Shown one piece after another: positions 1-9,554 of a stretch of DNA of 64,000 nucleotides. The translations under genes and the position numbers were made by a program. The notes under the pieces are model-generated. The model worked only from the letters and a program-made list of their open reading frames with translations. It was not told the DNA's origin and did no database searches. The stretch is from Sphingomonas abaci. GTDB taxonomy: Bacteria; Pseudomonadota; Alphaproteobacteria; Sphingomonadales; Sphingomonadaceae. Position 1 is the stretch's first letter; each line of letters opens with the position of its first letter. The stretch spans positions 124,001 to 188,000 of the forward strand of contig NZ_JACHNY010000003.1 of NCBI RefSeq assembly GCF_014199625.1. The letters run 5' to 3'.

Positions 1-503
1 GAGACGGGCGCGATGATCTGCACGCCGCTCGCGCCCCAGAGCGCGAAATCCTCGATCCGCCGCTCGAACATCGGCAGCGTCCAGGCATCGTAGCTGTTGT
101 TCTTGGGCCGATAGCCGATCTGGGTCAGCCGGGTGTCGAAGCGGGGGGAAAGGGTGACGTTGGCGGCGGCCGCGAGGCGGGGCGTGCCGTTCACGACGTC
201 GAGATGGCGCAGCAGCCAGCCCACGCCGTACACCAGCCCGCGCGTGTCGCGGGCGGTGACGACGATGCTGGCGCCCACCGTCCGAACCGCATAGCTTTCG
301 CGGCCAAGCGCGGGGACGCGCCAGCGGCGACGCCGGGCGACGGGCAGCGCGGCGCGGACACGGGGCGCGGGGGCGACCAGCACGTGCAGCCCGCCGCACC
401 GGTCGATCCGCTCGGCCAGCCGGCGTTCGAGCAGCGCCGCCGCGACTTCGCCGCCAGGGGTGGAGGAGACGCAGGTGGTAGCGAGGGCCAGGGCGGTCAG
501 CAT
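1..503 (-). CDS. Partial glycoside hydrolase with GH20b/GH67-like N-terminal domain
   Basis: Reading leftward from an ATG at 503, the frame stays open to the window edge (about 167 codons), so the C-terminal part is missing. The product starts with a short hydrophobic signal-like stretch (MLTALALATTC). An alpha/beta domain follows that contains DTRGLVYGVGWLLRHL, a pattern typical of the zincin-like domain that precedes the barrel in GH20, GH67 and related families. Then comes RLTQIGYRPKNNSYDAW, which looks like the entry into a catalytic TIM barrel. The catalytic residues lie outside the window, so the substrate cannot be assigned. Same strand as the downstream glycosidase operon but separated from it by a repeat doublet, so it may or may not be co-transcribed. 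A hexosaminidase-like or glucuronidase-like role is possible; the glycan context is the best clue. Confidence 0.6.
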   Translation of the reverse strand, partial: MLTALALATTCVSSTPGGEVAAALLERRLAERIDRCGGLHVLVAPAPRVRAALPVARRRRWRVPALGRESYAVRTVGASIVVTARDTRGLVYGVGWLLRHLDVVNGTPRLAAAANVTLSPRFDTRLTQIGYRPKNNSYDAWTLPMFERRIEDFALWGASGVQIIAPV

Positions 504-528
504 GGCTGAGCGCTCAACCCCAAGCCCT

Positions 529-631
529 TCCCCGGCGAAGGCCGGGGTCCAGTTGGGACGGCTTGGGTGACGGAGCGCCGTCCGTCGTCACTGTCGTCTC
601 CCGATTGGGCCCCGGCCTTCGCCGGGAAACA
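529..631. repeat. Inverted REP doublet (family A, copy 1)
   Basis: Two copies of one short palindromic element face each other. The left arm begins CCCCGGCGAAGGCCGGGG followed by TCCAGTTGGGA (about 529-558). The right arm, about 597-630, is its near-exact reverse complement and ends in GGCCTTCGCCGGGA. About 40 bases lie between them. The same doublet occurs at 18961-19047 and 38090-38192. It lies between the partial glycosidase and the 3' end of the GH92 gene. Structure-forming intergenic repeats of this kind are common in sphingomonads and may limit read-through or stabilise mRNA. Confidence 0.85.
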
Positions 632-683
632 GTTGGGGGTAAGCGCCCCCGCGCCCGGCATCATCGCGGCCCCCCAGCCCATG

Positions 684-3008
684 TCAGACGGCCATGCGGC
701 CGTTGGACGGTGGCCGGTCGGCCTTGGCGCGACCGAAGGCACGATTGGGCTGCGCACCCATCAGGAAGCTCAGCGTGCCGCCCTGGGCCAGATCGGCATG
801 GCGGATCCAGCTCTTGGTCCACGGCTTGCCGTTCCAGCGGACGGCGCGGATGTAGGGCGTCTCCGGCCCGTTGCCGGGCGCCTCGACCGTGAGCGTGCGC
901 CCGCCGCCCAGCCGTACGCTCGCCCGCTCGAACAGGGGCGAGCCGAACACGTAGACCGCCTCGACCGGATCGACGGGGTAGAAGCCGAGCGCCGACAGCA
1001 CGAACCAGGCGCTCATCTGCCCGCAATCGTCATTGCCGATGATCCCGTCGGGATCGTTCCGGTACATCTCGGTGCACAGCCGTCGCACCATCGCCTGGGT
1101 CTTCCACGGCGCGCCGACATAGGCGTAGAGATAGGGGGCGTGCTGGTCCGGCTCGTTGCCATGCGCATATTGCCCGACCAGCCCGCTGATGTCAGGCGGC
1201 GCATTGGCGGGCAGGGTCGAGGGCGCGGTGAACAGGGCGTCGAGCTTGGCCTCGAACTTCGCGTCGCCGCCCATCTGCGCGATCAGGCCGTACACATCGT
1301 GCTGGTTCAGGAAGGTCGCCTGCCAGCCATTGGCCTCGGTATAGTCGCGCCACCAGGGCTTGGGCATATGGCCGAGCTGGATCGGGTCATAGGGCGTCCA
1401 CCAGCTTCCGTCGGCGAAGCGGGGGCGCGCGAAGCCGATCTTGCCGTCGATGACGTTGCGCCAGTTGCCCGACCGCTGGAACAGCCGGTCGGCCGCCGCG
1501 CCTTGCCCGGCGGCGCGGGCGAGATGCGCGGCCGCCCAGTCGTCATAGGCATATTCCTGCGTCCGGCTGACGCTTTCGAACCATTTGTCGGCGGGCACAT
1601 AGCCCATCCGGTCATAGAGGTCGCGGCCCTTGCTGTTGTCGAGGTCGGGCGCGGACCAGTCGAAGCTGCGCCGGGCGATGGCGGGCCAGGCGGCGGCATA
1701 GTCGCCGGGAATGCCCTTGGCCTGCGCCTCCGCCAGAATCGGCACCGAATGCCAGCCGATCATGGTCCCCGTCTCCACCCCCTGGAGCGGCCAGACCGGC
1801 GGGCCATAGGCGCTTTGCTGGGTTTGGCGGATCAGGTCGCCGACCAGGCTCCGGACGCGGTCGGGCGCGACCAGGGTGAGGAGCGGGTGCAGCGCGCGGT
1901 ACGTGTCCCAGGTCGAATAGGTCGAATAGGCGCGCTCGCCGGCGGCAAGCTGGTGGACCTTGCGGTCCAGTCCGACGTAGCGGCCGTCGACATCGGAGAA
2001 GAGCGTCGGGGCGAGCTGCGCGTGATACAGGGCGGAGGCCATGATCGTGCGCTGGTCGAGGGTGCCGCCGGTCACCTGCACGGCGTCCAGATGGCTGGCC
2101 CAAAGGTCTTGGGCCGCGCGGCGGGTGCGGTCGAAATCCCAATGCGGCGCCTCGGCGGCCAGGTTCCGGCGTGCGCCGGCCACGTCGACGCCGGAGATGC
2201 CGCAGCGGAGCAGGATCGGCGCCGCGCCGGCATCGTCATAATGCAGCACCGCCTTCAGCCGCTTGCCGGCCACGCCGCGCGATCCCGCCGGCTGCTGGGC
2301 ATCGTCGTCGCCGTACAGGGTGATGCGATCCGGCGCGCGCGACGCCTGCATGGCGAAGAAGATGCGCCGTCCCTTGGCCCAGCGATGGACGGTGCGGCCG
2401 CCGCTCAAGCTGCCGTCGGCCCCGACCGTCAGCGTGGCATCGGTGACGAGCGGCGGATTGTCGGAACTGTCGTGGATCAGGTGCGACAGGTCGACCAGGA
2501 TATGGCCCGGTCCCTTGGGGAAATGGTGGCGATGCCAGCCGGTCCGCTCGGTCACGGTCAGCTCGGACCGGACGCCCGATTCCAGCGTGACGGCATAATA
2601 GCCCGGCTCCGCCACTTCGTCCGAGAAGCGCTGGCGATAGCCGGTCTCCGGCGCGGCGAGCGTGCCGGGCAGCAGCTTCACCGGTCCCCGGGTCGGCACC
2701 ACCAGCACGTCGAGCATGTCGCCGATGCCGGTGCCCGACAGATGGGTGTGGCTGAACCCCATGATCGACGTGTCGGTGCGGTGATAGCCCGAACAGGCGT
2801 CCCACCGCTCGACATCGGTGTCGGGGCCGAGCTGCACCATGCCGAAGGGCAGGGTCGGGCCAGGATAGGTATGGCCATGGCCGCCGGTGCCGATGAACAG
2901 GTTCGCCTTCGCCGGACCCTGCGCCGGCTTCGCGAAGGCGGGCAGCGGCAGGGCGCAGGCGGCGAGCGCCGACGAGGACAGGAGCGAGCGGCGCGACAAC
3001 TGGGTCAT
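684..3008 (-). CDS. GH92 exo-alpha-mannosidase (periplasmic, Tat signal)
   Basis: A 774-residue GH92 family protein; these are calcium-dependent inverting exo-alpha-mannosidases acting on alpha-1,2, 1,3, 1,4 or 1,6 mannosides, often from N-glycans. The N-terminal GH92 domain has the family pattern GTGGHGHTYPG...PFGMVQLGPD and GFSHTHLSGTG. The catalytic half carries YSTWDTYRALHPLLTL, HGNEPDQHAPYLY (near residue 618, with the family's catalytic Glu) and GNDDCGQMSAWFVLSALGFYP (near 659). The start at 3008 gives a twin-arginine leader, MTQLSRRSLLSSSALA, ending near PAFA; longer in-frame starts would hide it. The start codon overlaps the GH125 stop as ATGA, so the gene is translationally coupled and last in the run. 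Linkage specificity cannot be read from sequence. Confidence 0.93.
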   Translation of the reverse strand: MTQLSRRSLLSSSALAACALPLPAFAKPAQGPAKANLFIGTGGHGHTYPGPTLPFGMVQLGPDTDVERWDACSGYHRTDTSIMGFSHTHLSGTGIGDMLDVLVVPTRGPVKLLPGTLAAPETGYRQRFSDEVAEPGYYAVTLESGVRSELTVTERTGWHRHHFPKGPGHILVDLSHLIHDSSDNPPLVTDATLTVGADGSLSGGRTVHRWAKGRRIFFAMQASRAPDRITLYGDDDAQQPAGSRGVAGKRLKAVLHYDDAGAAPILLRCGISGVDVAGARRNLAAEAPHWDFDRTRRAAQDLWASHLDAVQVTGGTLDQRTIMASALYHAQLAPTLFSDVDGRYVGLDRKVHQLAAGERAYSTYSTWDTYRALHPLLTLVAPDRVRSLVGDLIRQTQQSAYGPPVWPLQGVETGTMIGWHSVPILAEAQAKGIPGDYAAAWPAIARRSFDWSAPDLDNSKGRDLYDRMGYVPADKWFESVSRTQEYAYDDWAAAHLARAAGQGAAADRLFQRSGNWRNVIDGKIGFARPRFADGSWWTPYDPIQLGHMPKPWWRDYTEANGWQATFLNQHDVYGLIAQMGGDAKFEAKLDALFTAPSTLPANAPPDISGLVGQYAHGNEPDQHAPYLYAYVGAPWKTQAMVRRLCTEMYRNDPDGIIGNDDCGQMSAWFVLSALGFYPVDPVEAVYVFGSPLFERASVRLGGGRTLTVEAPGNGPETPYIRAVRWNGKPWTKSWIRHADLAQGGTLSFLMGAQPNRAFGRAKADRPPSNGRMAV

Positions 3009-4432
3009 GCGAAATCCTGGAGCAGGTGCGGTCGGGTGCGGGCGAGGGTGACGATCAGCTCGCCGAACAGGCCATTGGCCCAGGCGAACCAGTGGCGCGT
3101 GAATTTGGCGGGATCGTCCTGGTCGAAAGCCTCGTGGATGAAGCCGGTGCCGGCGTCGGTGTCGCGAAGCGTCTGAAGGCAGGCGCGGATCGTCCGGTCG
3201 TCGGTGGCGGACAGCGCGCGGACGATCAGCGACATCGGCCAGATCCAGCGCAGGCCGACATGCGGGCCGCCAATGCCTTCGCCCGCGCGGCCGCGGAAGA
3301 AATAGGGATTGGCTTCGCTCCATGCCGCCGCCTGCGTCCGTCGCCAGAGCGGATCGTCCAACGCGACGCAGCCCAGATAGGCCAGGCCCGACAGCGAGGG
3401 GACATTGGCGTCGTCCATGAACATCGCGTTGCCATAGCCGTCGACCTCATAGGCCCAGACCGGCGCGCCGTCCGGCAGCCGCATCGTGCCATGCTGGCGC
3501 AGCGCCGCCTCTACCTCGGCGGCCAGTGCGGTGGCGTCGCCGGCGAGCGCGGTATCGTGGCGCGCCTCGGCCGCGACCGCCGCCAGCTCGCGGAGCGTCG
3601 TCACCGCGAACAGGTTGGAGGGGATCAGATAGGGATATTGGCAGGCGTCGTCCGACGGGCGGAAGCCCGATTGGATCAGGCCGTTGGGCCGCGCCGGATT
3701 GCCCCAGCCGGACAACGGCATGGTCTCGGTGTTGCGGTTCGAGGTGCGCAGGAAGCTGTAGGGGCCGGGGCCGTCCTTCCTCTGCTGCTCGCGGAAGGTG
3801 CGCAGGATCGCCCGCGCCGCCGCCGCCCAGGTCGCGTCGAACGGCGTGGCGTCGCCGACCGCGCGCCAATATCCATAGGCCAGCCGCATCGCGTAGCAGA
3901 GCGAATCCACTTCCCATTTCCGCTCGGCGACGCCGGGCTTCATCTCGGTCGTGTCCTTCAGCGACCATTCGAGATTGGTCGGGGCGCTGGGGTCCTCCAT
4001 GAAGGCGTTGGCGTACGGGTCGATCAGGATCGAGCGCGACTGGCGCGCGATCAGCCCCTGGAACAGCCGGCGCAGATCGGCATCGCCCTTGGCTAGATGC
4101 AGATACGGCTTCACCTGCGCGGCGGAATCGCGCAGCCACAGGCAGGGGATGTCGCCGGTGATGACGAAGGCATCGGGCCGTCCGTCCGCCATCCCCATCC
4201 TGACCGTGGTGTCGAGCGTGTTGGGATAGCAGTTGCCGAACATCCAGCGCAGCTTGGCGTCGCCGATCCGGGCGGATACCCGCGCCAGCTCCCGCTCCAC
4301 CGCGCGACTGGTGAAGCGGCGGTCGGCGGGGGCGGGGCGCTTGCTGGCGAAGTCCGGCTGCGACGTCGCGAGCGCGGGCGTGGCGGCGAGCGCGGCGGTG
4401 CCGGCGATCAGCGAGCGACGCGAGACGATCAT
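3005..4432 (-). CDS. GH125 exo-alpha-1,6-mannosidase (Tat signal)
   Basis: A 475-residue protein of the GH125 family (formerly DUF1237), whose characterised members are inverting, metal-independent exo-alpha-1,6-mannosidases. Family signatures are IPCLWLRDSAAQVKPYL near residue 97 and MFMDDANVPSLSGLAYLG near residue 340, the second holding acidic residues of the active-site region. The start at 4432 gives MIVSRRSLIAGTAALAATPALA, a compact twin-arginine leader with an Ala-x-Ala cleavage site; the longer in-frame extension is low-complexity and overlaps GH3. It overlaps the GH3 stop (ATGA upstream) and the GH92 start (downstream) by 4 bases each. Paired with GH92 and a beta-mannosidase it would remove the alpha-1,6 arm mannose of an N-glycan core or high-mannose chain. 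Confidence 0.92.
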   Translation of the reverse strand: MIVSRRSLIAGTAALAATPALATSQPDFASKRPAPADRRFTSRAVERELARVSARIGDAKLRWMFGNCYPNTLDTTVRMGMADGRPDAFVITGDIPCLWLRDSAAQVKPYLHLAKGDADLRRLFQGLIARQSRSILIDPYANAFMEDPSAPTNLEWSLKDTTEMKPGVAERKWEVDSLCYAMRLAYGYWRAVGDATPFDATWAAAARAILRTFREQQRKDGPGPYSFLRTSNRNTETMPLSGWGNPARPNGLIQSGFRPSDDACQYPYLIPSNLFAVTTLRELAAVAAEARHDTALAGDATALAAEVEAALRQHGTMRLPDGAPVWAYEVDGYGNAMFMDDANVPSLSGLAYLGCVALDDPLWRRTQAAAWSEANPYFFRGRAGEGIGGPHVGLRWIWPMSLIVRALSATDDRTIRACLQTLRDTDAGTGFIHEAFDQDDPAKFTRHWFAWANGLFGELIVTLARTRPHLLQDFA

Positions 4433-6969
4433 TTCGGCAGGTCCTGATCGGTGCCGGTCACCGCGAAGTCGAGCCACTGACCCGGCCCATCGCCCGGCTG
4501 GCCACCGCCGACCCACAGCCGGTACGCGCCCGGCGCGACATGGCGGCGGCCGTCGCGCTCGACGATGCTCATGCCGCGGGGATCGATGGTGAAGCGCACC
4601 CTGGTCCGCGCACCCTGGCCCAGCGACACGCGGCGGAAACCGACGAGCTGGCGTTGCAGCACCGGATCGGTCAGGCCGGGCGTGCCGGCGGCGGCGGGCG
4701 GCACCAGATAGGCCTGCACCACTTCGTCGCCACCGCGCGCGCCCGTGGCGGACACCTCGGTCTCGACGGTCAGGTCCTGCCCGGCGGCGATGCTGGCGGG
4801 CGCGCTCGGTCGGCCGTAGCCGAACGTCGCATAGCTCAGGCCGTGGCCAAAGCCCCAGAGCGGCGTGCCGGTGAAGTAGCGATAGGTCCGCTCCTTCATG
4901 CCGTAATCGACAAAGGCGGGCAGGTCGGAGGTCTGGCGATAGATCGTCACCGGCAGCCGTCCCGACGGGCTGACCACGCCGGAGAGGGCGTCCGCCAGCG
5001 CGGTGCCGCCGGATTCGCCGGGATACCAGAGCGACAGGATCGCATCGGCGCTATTCGGGTCGACCGACACCGCGCTGCCGCTCGCCAGCACCAGCACGAT
5101 CGGCTTGCCCGTCGCCTTCAGCGCGGCAAGCAGCCGCTGTTGCGGCAGCGGCAGGGCGATGTCGGTGCGGTCGCCGCCCACGAAGCCGGGGACGGAGACG
5201 GACAGCGCCTCGCCCTCCAGATCGGGCGACAGGCCGGCGACCACCACCGCGACATCGGCCTGCTTCGCCGCCGCCACCGCCTCGGCGATCAGCGGCTCGG
5301 CCGGGGGCAGCCAGAGCAGGCGGAAGCTTTCATCCTCCGATTGATGATTCAGCTCGATCGTGAAGGGCTGGGCCATGCCGTCGCTGTCGACGGTCAGTTC
5401 CACCCGGCCCTTGGGCAGCGGGCCGTCGTGGAGCGTCTTGCCGCCCAGCGTCACGCGCGCGGTGTCGTGGGTCTTGCAGTCCTTCCAGCATTGCGCCTGG
5501 TCGAGCACCAACCGGTATTGGCCGGGGCCGGGGGCCACGAACTCGCCGCTCCAGCGCGCGACATAGCCGGTCGCGGGCAGGCCGGGCGCGGGCGCGGTAC
5601 GGTTGATGTTGACGTCGATGCGCCGCTCCTGCCGGGTCAGCACCGTCTTGCCGCCGACGCTGTAGCTGGCGGCGAGGCCCGGCTGGCCGTTGGCGCGCAG
5701 CGCCGTCTCCGGCAGCACGACCGGCGCGCCGTCCGCCAGCACCGATCCTTGCGCATAGCGCACCGCGCCGAATCTGGCGCGCAGGCCCGCCAGCGGCGTG
5801 ACGGGGGTGACGGCGGTGCCGTGGTAATTGCCCTCCAGCACGCCCAGGTCGTCCGCATCCGCGCCGATCACGGCGAGCTTTGTGGCGGGCCGGAGCGGCA
5901 GGCGGTTGTCCCGGTTCTGGAGCAGCACGATCGACTTGCGCGCCGCTTCCAGCGCCAGCGCGCGGTTGGCGGGAGTGGCGACCGCGCTCGGCTTGATGCG
6001 GCTCCACGGGCTGGTCGCGCCGAATGCGATGCCCAGTTGCTGGCGCGCGCGCAGCGTGCGGACCAGCGCCGTGTCGACCTCGGCCTGCGTCACCAGCCCG
6101 CGCCGCAGCGCCTCAGGCAACGCGGCATAGGTGGTGCCGCAGTTCAGGTCGTTGCCGCCCCGGATCGCGGCGGCGGCGGCGGCGGCGGCGTCCAGCTTGT
6201 AATGGTGGAACAGGTGGATGTTGGCGACCGCGTCGCAGTCCGACACCACGAAGCCCTTGAAGCCCCAGGCGCCGCGCACCCGATCGTTGAGCAGCGGCCC
6301 GTCCGCGCAGGCCGGGGTGCCGTGGATCGAGTTGTAGGCGCACATCAGCGACAGCGCCTTGCCCTCGGTCAGCGTGCGGCGGAAGGCGGGCAGATAGGTC
6401 GCCTCCACGTCGCGCGGCGAGGGATCGACGTCGAAGCTGTCGCGCCCCGCCTCCGGCCCGCTATGCACCGCCAGATGCTTGGGCGTGGCGATGACGCGCG
6501 GATGCGTCGGGTCCGGCCCCTGCAGGCCCTGGATGAAGCCGACGCCGAGCGAGCCGGTCAGATACGGGTCCTCGCCATAGGTTTCCTGACCCCGACCCCA
6601 GCGCGGATCGCGGAAGATGTTGATGTTGGGCGACCAGATCGTCAGCCCCTCATAGATGCGCCGGTCCGCGTTCGCCGGCCGGGCGTTGAACCTGGCGCGC
6701 GCCTCGGTCGAGACGACGGTGCCGACCCGCTGCATCAGGTCCACGTCCCAGGTCGCCGCCAGTCCGATCGCCTGGGGGAAGACGGTCGCCTGGCCGTTGC
6801 GGGCCAGGCCGTGCAGTCCCTCGTTCCACCAGTCATAGGCGGGCAGGCCGGCGGCGGCGTCGGCGGGCGCGGTGCTTTGCAGCTGCGCGGCCTTTTGTTC
6901 GGGCGTCATCGCCGCGACGGCGGCGGCGACGGGATCGGCGGAGCCGAGCAGCAGGGCGAGCATCATCAT
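4429..6969 (-). CDS. GH3 beta-glycosidase with PA14 insert (beta-xylosidase or beta-glucosidase type)
   Basis: An 846-residue GH3 enzyme. The N-terminal barrel has WWNEGLHGLAR near residue 45, WSPNINIFRDPRWGRGQETYGEDPYL near 120, the KHLAVHSGPE motif, and the nucleophile segment GFVVSDCDAVANI near 243. The second alpha/beta domain is interrupted by a PA14-type insert (about residues 420-545, with ARWSGEFVAPGPGQYRL) that often shapes the substrate pocket. A C-terminal fibronectin-III-like domain follows. The WNEGLHGLAR and VSDCDAV style is typical of the GH3 branch containing beta-xylosidases. In an N-glycan locus, removal of core beta-1,2-xylose is a reasonable guess; beta-glucosidase activity cannot be excluded. 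Three adjacent ATGs occur at the start; the first (6969) overlaps the beta-mannosidase stop as ATGA. Confidence 0.9.
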   Translation of the reverse strand: MMMLALLLGSADPVAAAVAAMTPEQKAAQLQSTAPADAAAGLPAYDWWNEGLHGLARNGQATVFPQAIGLAATWDVDLMQRVGTVVSTEARARFNARPANADRRIYEGLTIWSPNINIFRDPRWGRGQETYGEDPYLTGSLGVGFIQGLQGPDPTHPRVIATPKHLAVHSGPEAGRDSFDVDPSPRDVEATYLPAFRRTLTEGKALSLMCAYNSIHGTPACADGPLLNDRVRGAWGFKGFVVSDCDAVANIHLFHHYKLDAAAAAAAAIRGGNDLNCGTTYAALPEALRRGLVTQAEVDTALVRTLRARQQLGIAFGATSPWSRIKPSAVATPANRALALEAARKSIVLLQNRDNRLPLRPATKLAVIGADADDLGVLEGNYHGTAVTPVTPLAGLRARFGAVRYAQGSVLADGAPVVLPETALRANGQPGLAASYSVGGKTVLTRQERRIDVNINRTAPAPGLPATGYVARWSGEFVAPGPGQYRLVLDQAQCWKDCKTHDTARVTLGGKTLHDGPLPKGRVELTVDSDGMAQPFTIELNHQSEDESFRLLWLPPAEPLIAEAVAAAKQADVAVVVAGLSPDLEGEALSVSVPGFVGGDRTDIALPLPQQRLLAALKATGKPIVLVLASGSAVSVDPNSADAILSLWYPGESGGTALADALSGVVSPSGRLPVTIYRQTSDLPAFVDYGMKERTYRYFTGTPLWGFGHGLSYATFGYGRPSAPASIAAGQDLTVETEVSATGARGGDEVVQAYLVPPAAAGTPGLTDPVLQRQLVGFRRVSLGQGARTRVRFTIDPRGMSIVERDGRRHVAPGAYRLWVGGGQPGDGPGQWLDFAVTGTDQDLPK

Positions 6970-9554
6970 CGGGCAAGGGTCCGGATCGTCAGGGTTTTAC
7001 GCGCGGCGGCGGGCAGGCGGACGGTGACGCTCTCGCCCGGCAGCAGGTCGAATCCATTGTCGGAGGGCTGGCCGCCGGTGAAGGCGCCGACATCCAGCAT
7101 CACGCCCCGCGCCAGGTTGCGCGCAGTCAGCGTCACCTGGTCGCCCGACCAGGTCGTGGTGATGCCGGGATCGGGCAGCGCCATGTCCTTGGGGACCAGC
7201 CGGTCGACCAGCACGCGGCTGACGCGACGGTCGCCGACGAACAGCTCGGCGACCGCATAGCTGTGCGCCGGCGCGGCGCTGCCGAACAGCGTCGCGTCGG
7301 GAAGCGTCGCGACGGTGGCGGCGGACAGCGGGGCGAGCGTCGTTGCCGCCTCGTGCGTCGACAGCACGGCGCCGGCCATGTCGCGCACGCTCAGCCGCCA
7401 GCGGGCGGGTGTCGGCGTGGTGGCGTCGGAGACCAGGGTGACGCGGGTCGCGCCGTCCCTGTGTTCGGCGACGATGGTCTGGGCGGCGAAGAAGCGGCGC
7501 GCGGCATAATGGAGCAGCTTCCACCGCCCGTCATAGTCGACGCTGGCCCAGCTGATCGAGGGCCAGACGTCGTTGAGCTGCCAGTAGAGTGAGCCCATGG
7601 TCACCGGGCGGCAGGCGCGGTGGTGGCGGGCGGCGAGGTCGATCGCCTGCGCCTGGTTGACCTGGGTCAGGTAGACGAAGTCGGCGAAGTCCTTGGCCGG
7701 GCGCAGCCGCTGGTCGATGTAGAATTGCAGTCGGGCATTGCCCTCGCCGGCCAGGAATTTCTGGTGCGCCTTCATCACCGCGCTGTCGGCGGCGAGCACG
7801 CCCTTGCCCGCGAAGCCCCGGATCGTCGCCATCGCCGGCATCGACTGGAAGCCATATTCGGACATGAAGCGCGGACAGGAATCGAGGTAATTCTCGACCG
7901 GCTTGGAGCCGGACCAGACGTCCCAGAAATGCCGGTCGCCATTGGCGTCGGTATCGACCGGGCCTTCATAGTCGCTGGAGGGCGATCCGGGCATATAGGG
8001 GGTGCCGGGGCTGTTCGCCGTCACCGCGCCGCGCAGCACCCGGTCGAACAGCACCGCCATGCCAGCGCCGATCCGCTCCTGCCCGTCCGGGCCGATCGCC
8101 TTCTTATAGGCCTTGCGGTCGGACCAGTTCTCCCATCCCGACAGCACCTCGTTGTTGCCGGTCCAGATCACGATCGAGGGATGGTCGCCCAGCCGCGCGA
8201 CCTGCTCGTCCGCCTCGATCCGGACATTCTCGCGGAAGGCGGCGTCGGGGGGCGTCACCGCGCCGCCGAACATGAAGTCCTGCCACACCATCAGGCCCAT
8301 CCGGTCGGCCATCTCGTAGAAGCTGTCGTCGAGATAATAGCCGCCGCCCCAGACGCGGATCATGTTCATGTTCACGTCGCGCGCGGCGGTGAGCAGCGAC
8401 TGAATCGTCTGCGGCGTCACCCGCGCGGGGAAGCTGTCGAACGGGATCAGGTTCGCGCCCTTGGCGAAGATCGGCGTGCCATTGACCACGAAGCCGAAGG
8501 CGCCGTCGCGGCGGTCGAGCGTCACGGTGCGCAGACCGATCTGGCGGCGGGCCTGGTCGATCGTCTCGCCCTTCGCCGCCAGCGTCGCGGCGACGGTGTA
8601 GAGCGGCTGCGCGCCGTAACCGACCGGCTGCCAGCGCCGGGGATCGGGGATCGACAGTGGGACGGTCACGTCGTTGCGGCCCGCCGCCACGTCTGCCTGC
8701 CGCTCGGCGGTCAGGGTGCGGCCGTCGGGGGTCGTGACGGTGGCGCGGATCGTCACCGTCTCCGCCCGGTCGGCGACGACGGTGGCATGGGCCGTCAGCC
8801 GGGCTTGCGTATCGGTCAGCGCGTCCTGCGCGACGCGGAACCGGTCGAGCCGGGCATCGTCCCACGCCTCCAGCCGCGCCGGCCGCCACAGGCCGATGGT
8901 GACGATGCGCGGACCCCAGTCCCAGCCATATTGGTATTTGGGTTTGCGGATATAGGGCGAGGTCTGCTTGCCCTTGGGCTCGTCGCCGAACGCGGAATCA
9001 TATTCGCCGGGCAACGGGTGTTTGTCCGCCAGCACCATCGGCTGCAGGTGGCGGATCGGCGAGGCGATGGTGACCAGGATCACGTTCGCGCCGGGCTTCA
9101 GCAGCGCCTTGGCATCCGCCCGCCAGCGGCGATGGGCATTGTCGCCGGTCAGCAGCACCGTGCCGTTAACGCGCACGGTCGCGAAGGTGTCGAGCCCGTC
9201 GAACACCAGGTCGAGATGATCGCGCGCCAGCATCGCGGGCGTGACCGTCAGGCTGGTGCGGAATTGCCAGTCGGACAGGCCGACCCACTGGATCGCGCCC
9301 TCGTTGGTGCCGATGAACGGATCGGGGACGCGGTGCGAGGCGATCAGATCCTGCTGCACGCTGCCGGGGACGGAGGCGGGCAGCCAGCGCGCTTCCTTGG
9401 GGTGCGCCTTGATCGCGGCGGCATCGGCGGGGTCGAGCCGGACCTGCCAGCCCCTGTCCAGCGCCACATCCTCGCGCGCCGCCGCGAACGCGAGCGCGGG
9501 AGCGGCGAGCAGGGCGATCAGCCCGACCCCTCCCAGCAGGCGACCCGACTTCAC
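6966..9554 (-). CDS. GH2 beta-mannosidase
   Basis: An 862-residue GH2 protein of the beta-mannosidase subgroup, which cleaves terminal beta-1,4-mannose such as the Man-beta-GlcNAc bond left after alpha-mannose removal from N-glycans. The layout is signal peptide (MKSGRLLGGVGLIALLAAPALA), jelly-roll sugar-binding domain, immunoglobulin-like domain, TIM barrel and C-terminal beta domains. Diagnostic segments are MIRVWGGGYYLDDSFYEMAD and WTGNNEV near residue 468 (acid/base Glu in GNNE), and MSEYGFQSMP near 565 (nucleophile Glu). The start is a GTG at 9554 that overlaps the GH20 stop as GTGA. The Sec-type leader differs from the Tat leaders of the two alpha-mannosidases further down the operon. 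Confidence 0.93.
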   Translation of the reverse strand: MKSGRLLGGVGLIALLAAPALAFAAAREDVALDRGWQVRLDPADAAAIKAHPKEARWLPASVPGSVQQDLIASHRVPDPFIGTNEGAIQWVGLSDWQFRTSLTVTPAMLARDHLDLVFDGLDTFATVRVNGTVLLTGDNAHRRWRADAKALLKPGANVILVTIASPIRHLQPMVLADKHPLPGEYDSAFGDEPKGKQTSPYIRKPKYQYGWDWGPRIVTIGLWRPARLEAWDDARLDRFRVAQDALTDTQARLTAHATVVADRAETVTIRATVTTPDGRTLTAERQADVAAGRNDVTVPLSIPDPRRWQPVGYGAQPLYTVAATLAAKGETIDQARRQIGLRTVTLDRRDGAFGFVVNGTPIFAKGANLIPFDSFPARVTPQTIQSLLTAARDVNMNMIRVWGGGYYLDDSFYEMADRMGLMVWQDFMFGGAVTPPDAAFRENVRIEADEQVARLGDHPSIVIWTGNNEVLSGWENWSDRKAYKKAIGPDGQERIGAGMAVLFDRVLRGAVTANSPGTPYMPGSPSSDYEGPVDTDANGDRHFWDVWSGSKPVENYLDSCPRFMSEYGFQSMPAMATIRGFAGKGVLAADSAVMKAHQKFLAGEGNARLQFYIDQRLRPAKDFADFVYLTQVNQAQAIDLAARHHRACRPVTMGSLYWQLNDVWPSISWASVDYDGRWKLLHYAARRFFAAQTIVAEHRDGATRVTLVSDATTPTPARWRLSVRDMAGAVLSTHEAATTLAPLSAATVATLPDATLFGSAAPAHSYAVAELFVGDRRVSRVLVDRLVPKDMALPDPGITTTWSGDQVTLTARNLARGVMLDVGAFTGGQPSDNGFDLLPGESVTVRLPAAARKTLTIRTLAR

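Noticed and set aside
567..3176. 869-codon open frame on the plus strand opposite GH92
   Set aside because: Arg/Gly/His-rich translation with no domain; it is the antisense shadow of the GH92 gene, a common effect of high GC content.
6160..6195. GGC/GCG run in the GH3 gene as a microsatellite
   Set aside because: It encodes an in-frame Ala run (DAAAAAAAA) within the protein; a simple composition effect.
4540..7260. 906-codon plus-strand frame opposite GH3
   Set aside because: Antisense shadow; the minus strand has clear GH3 motifs and codon usage.
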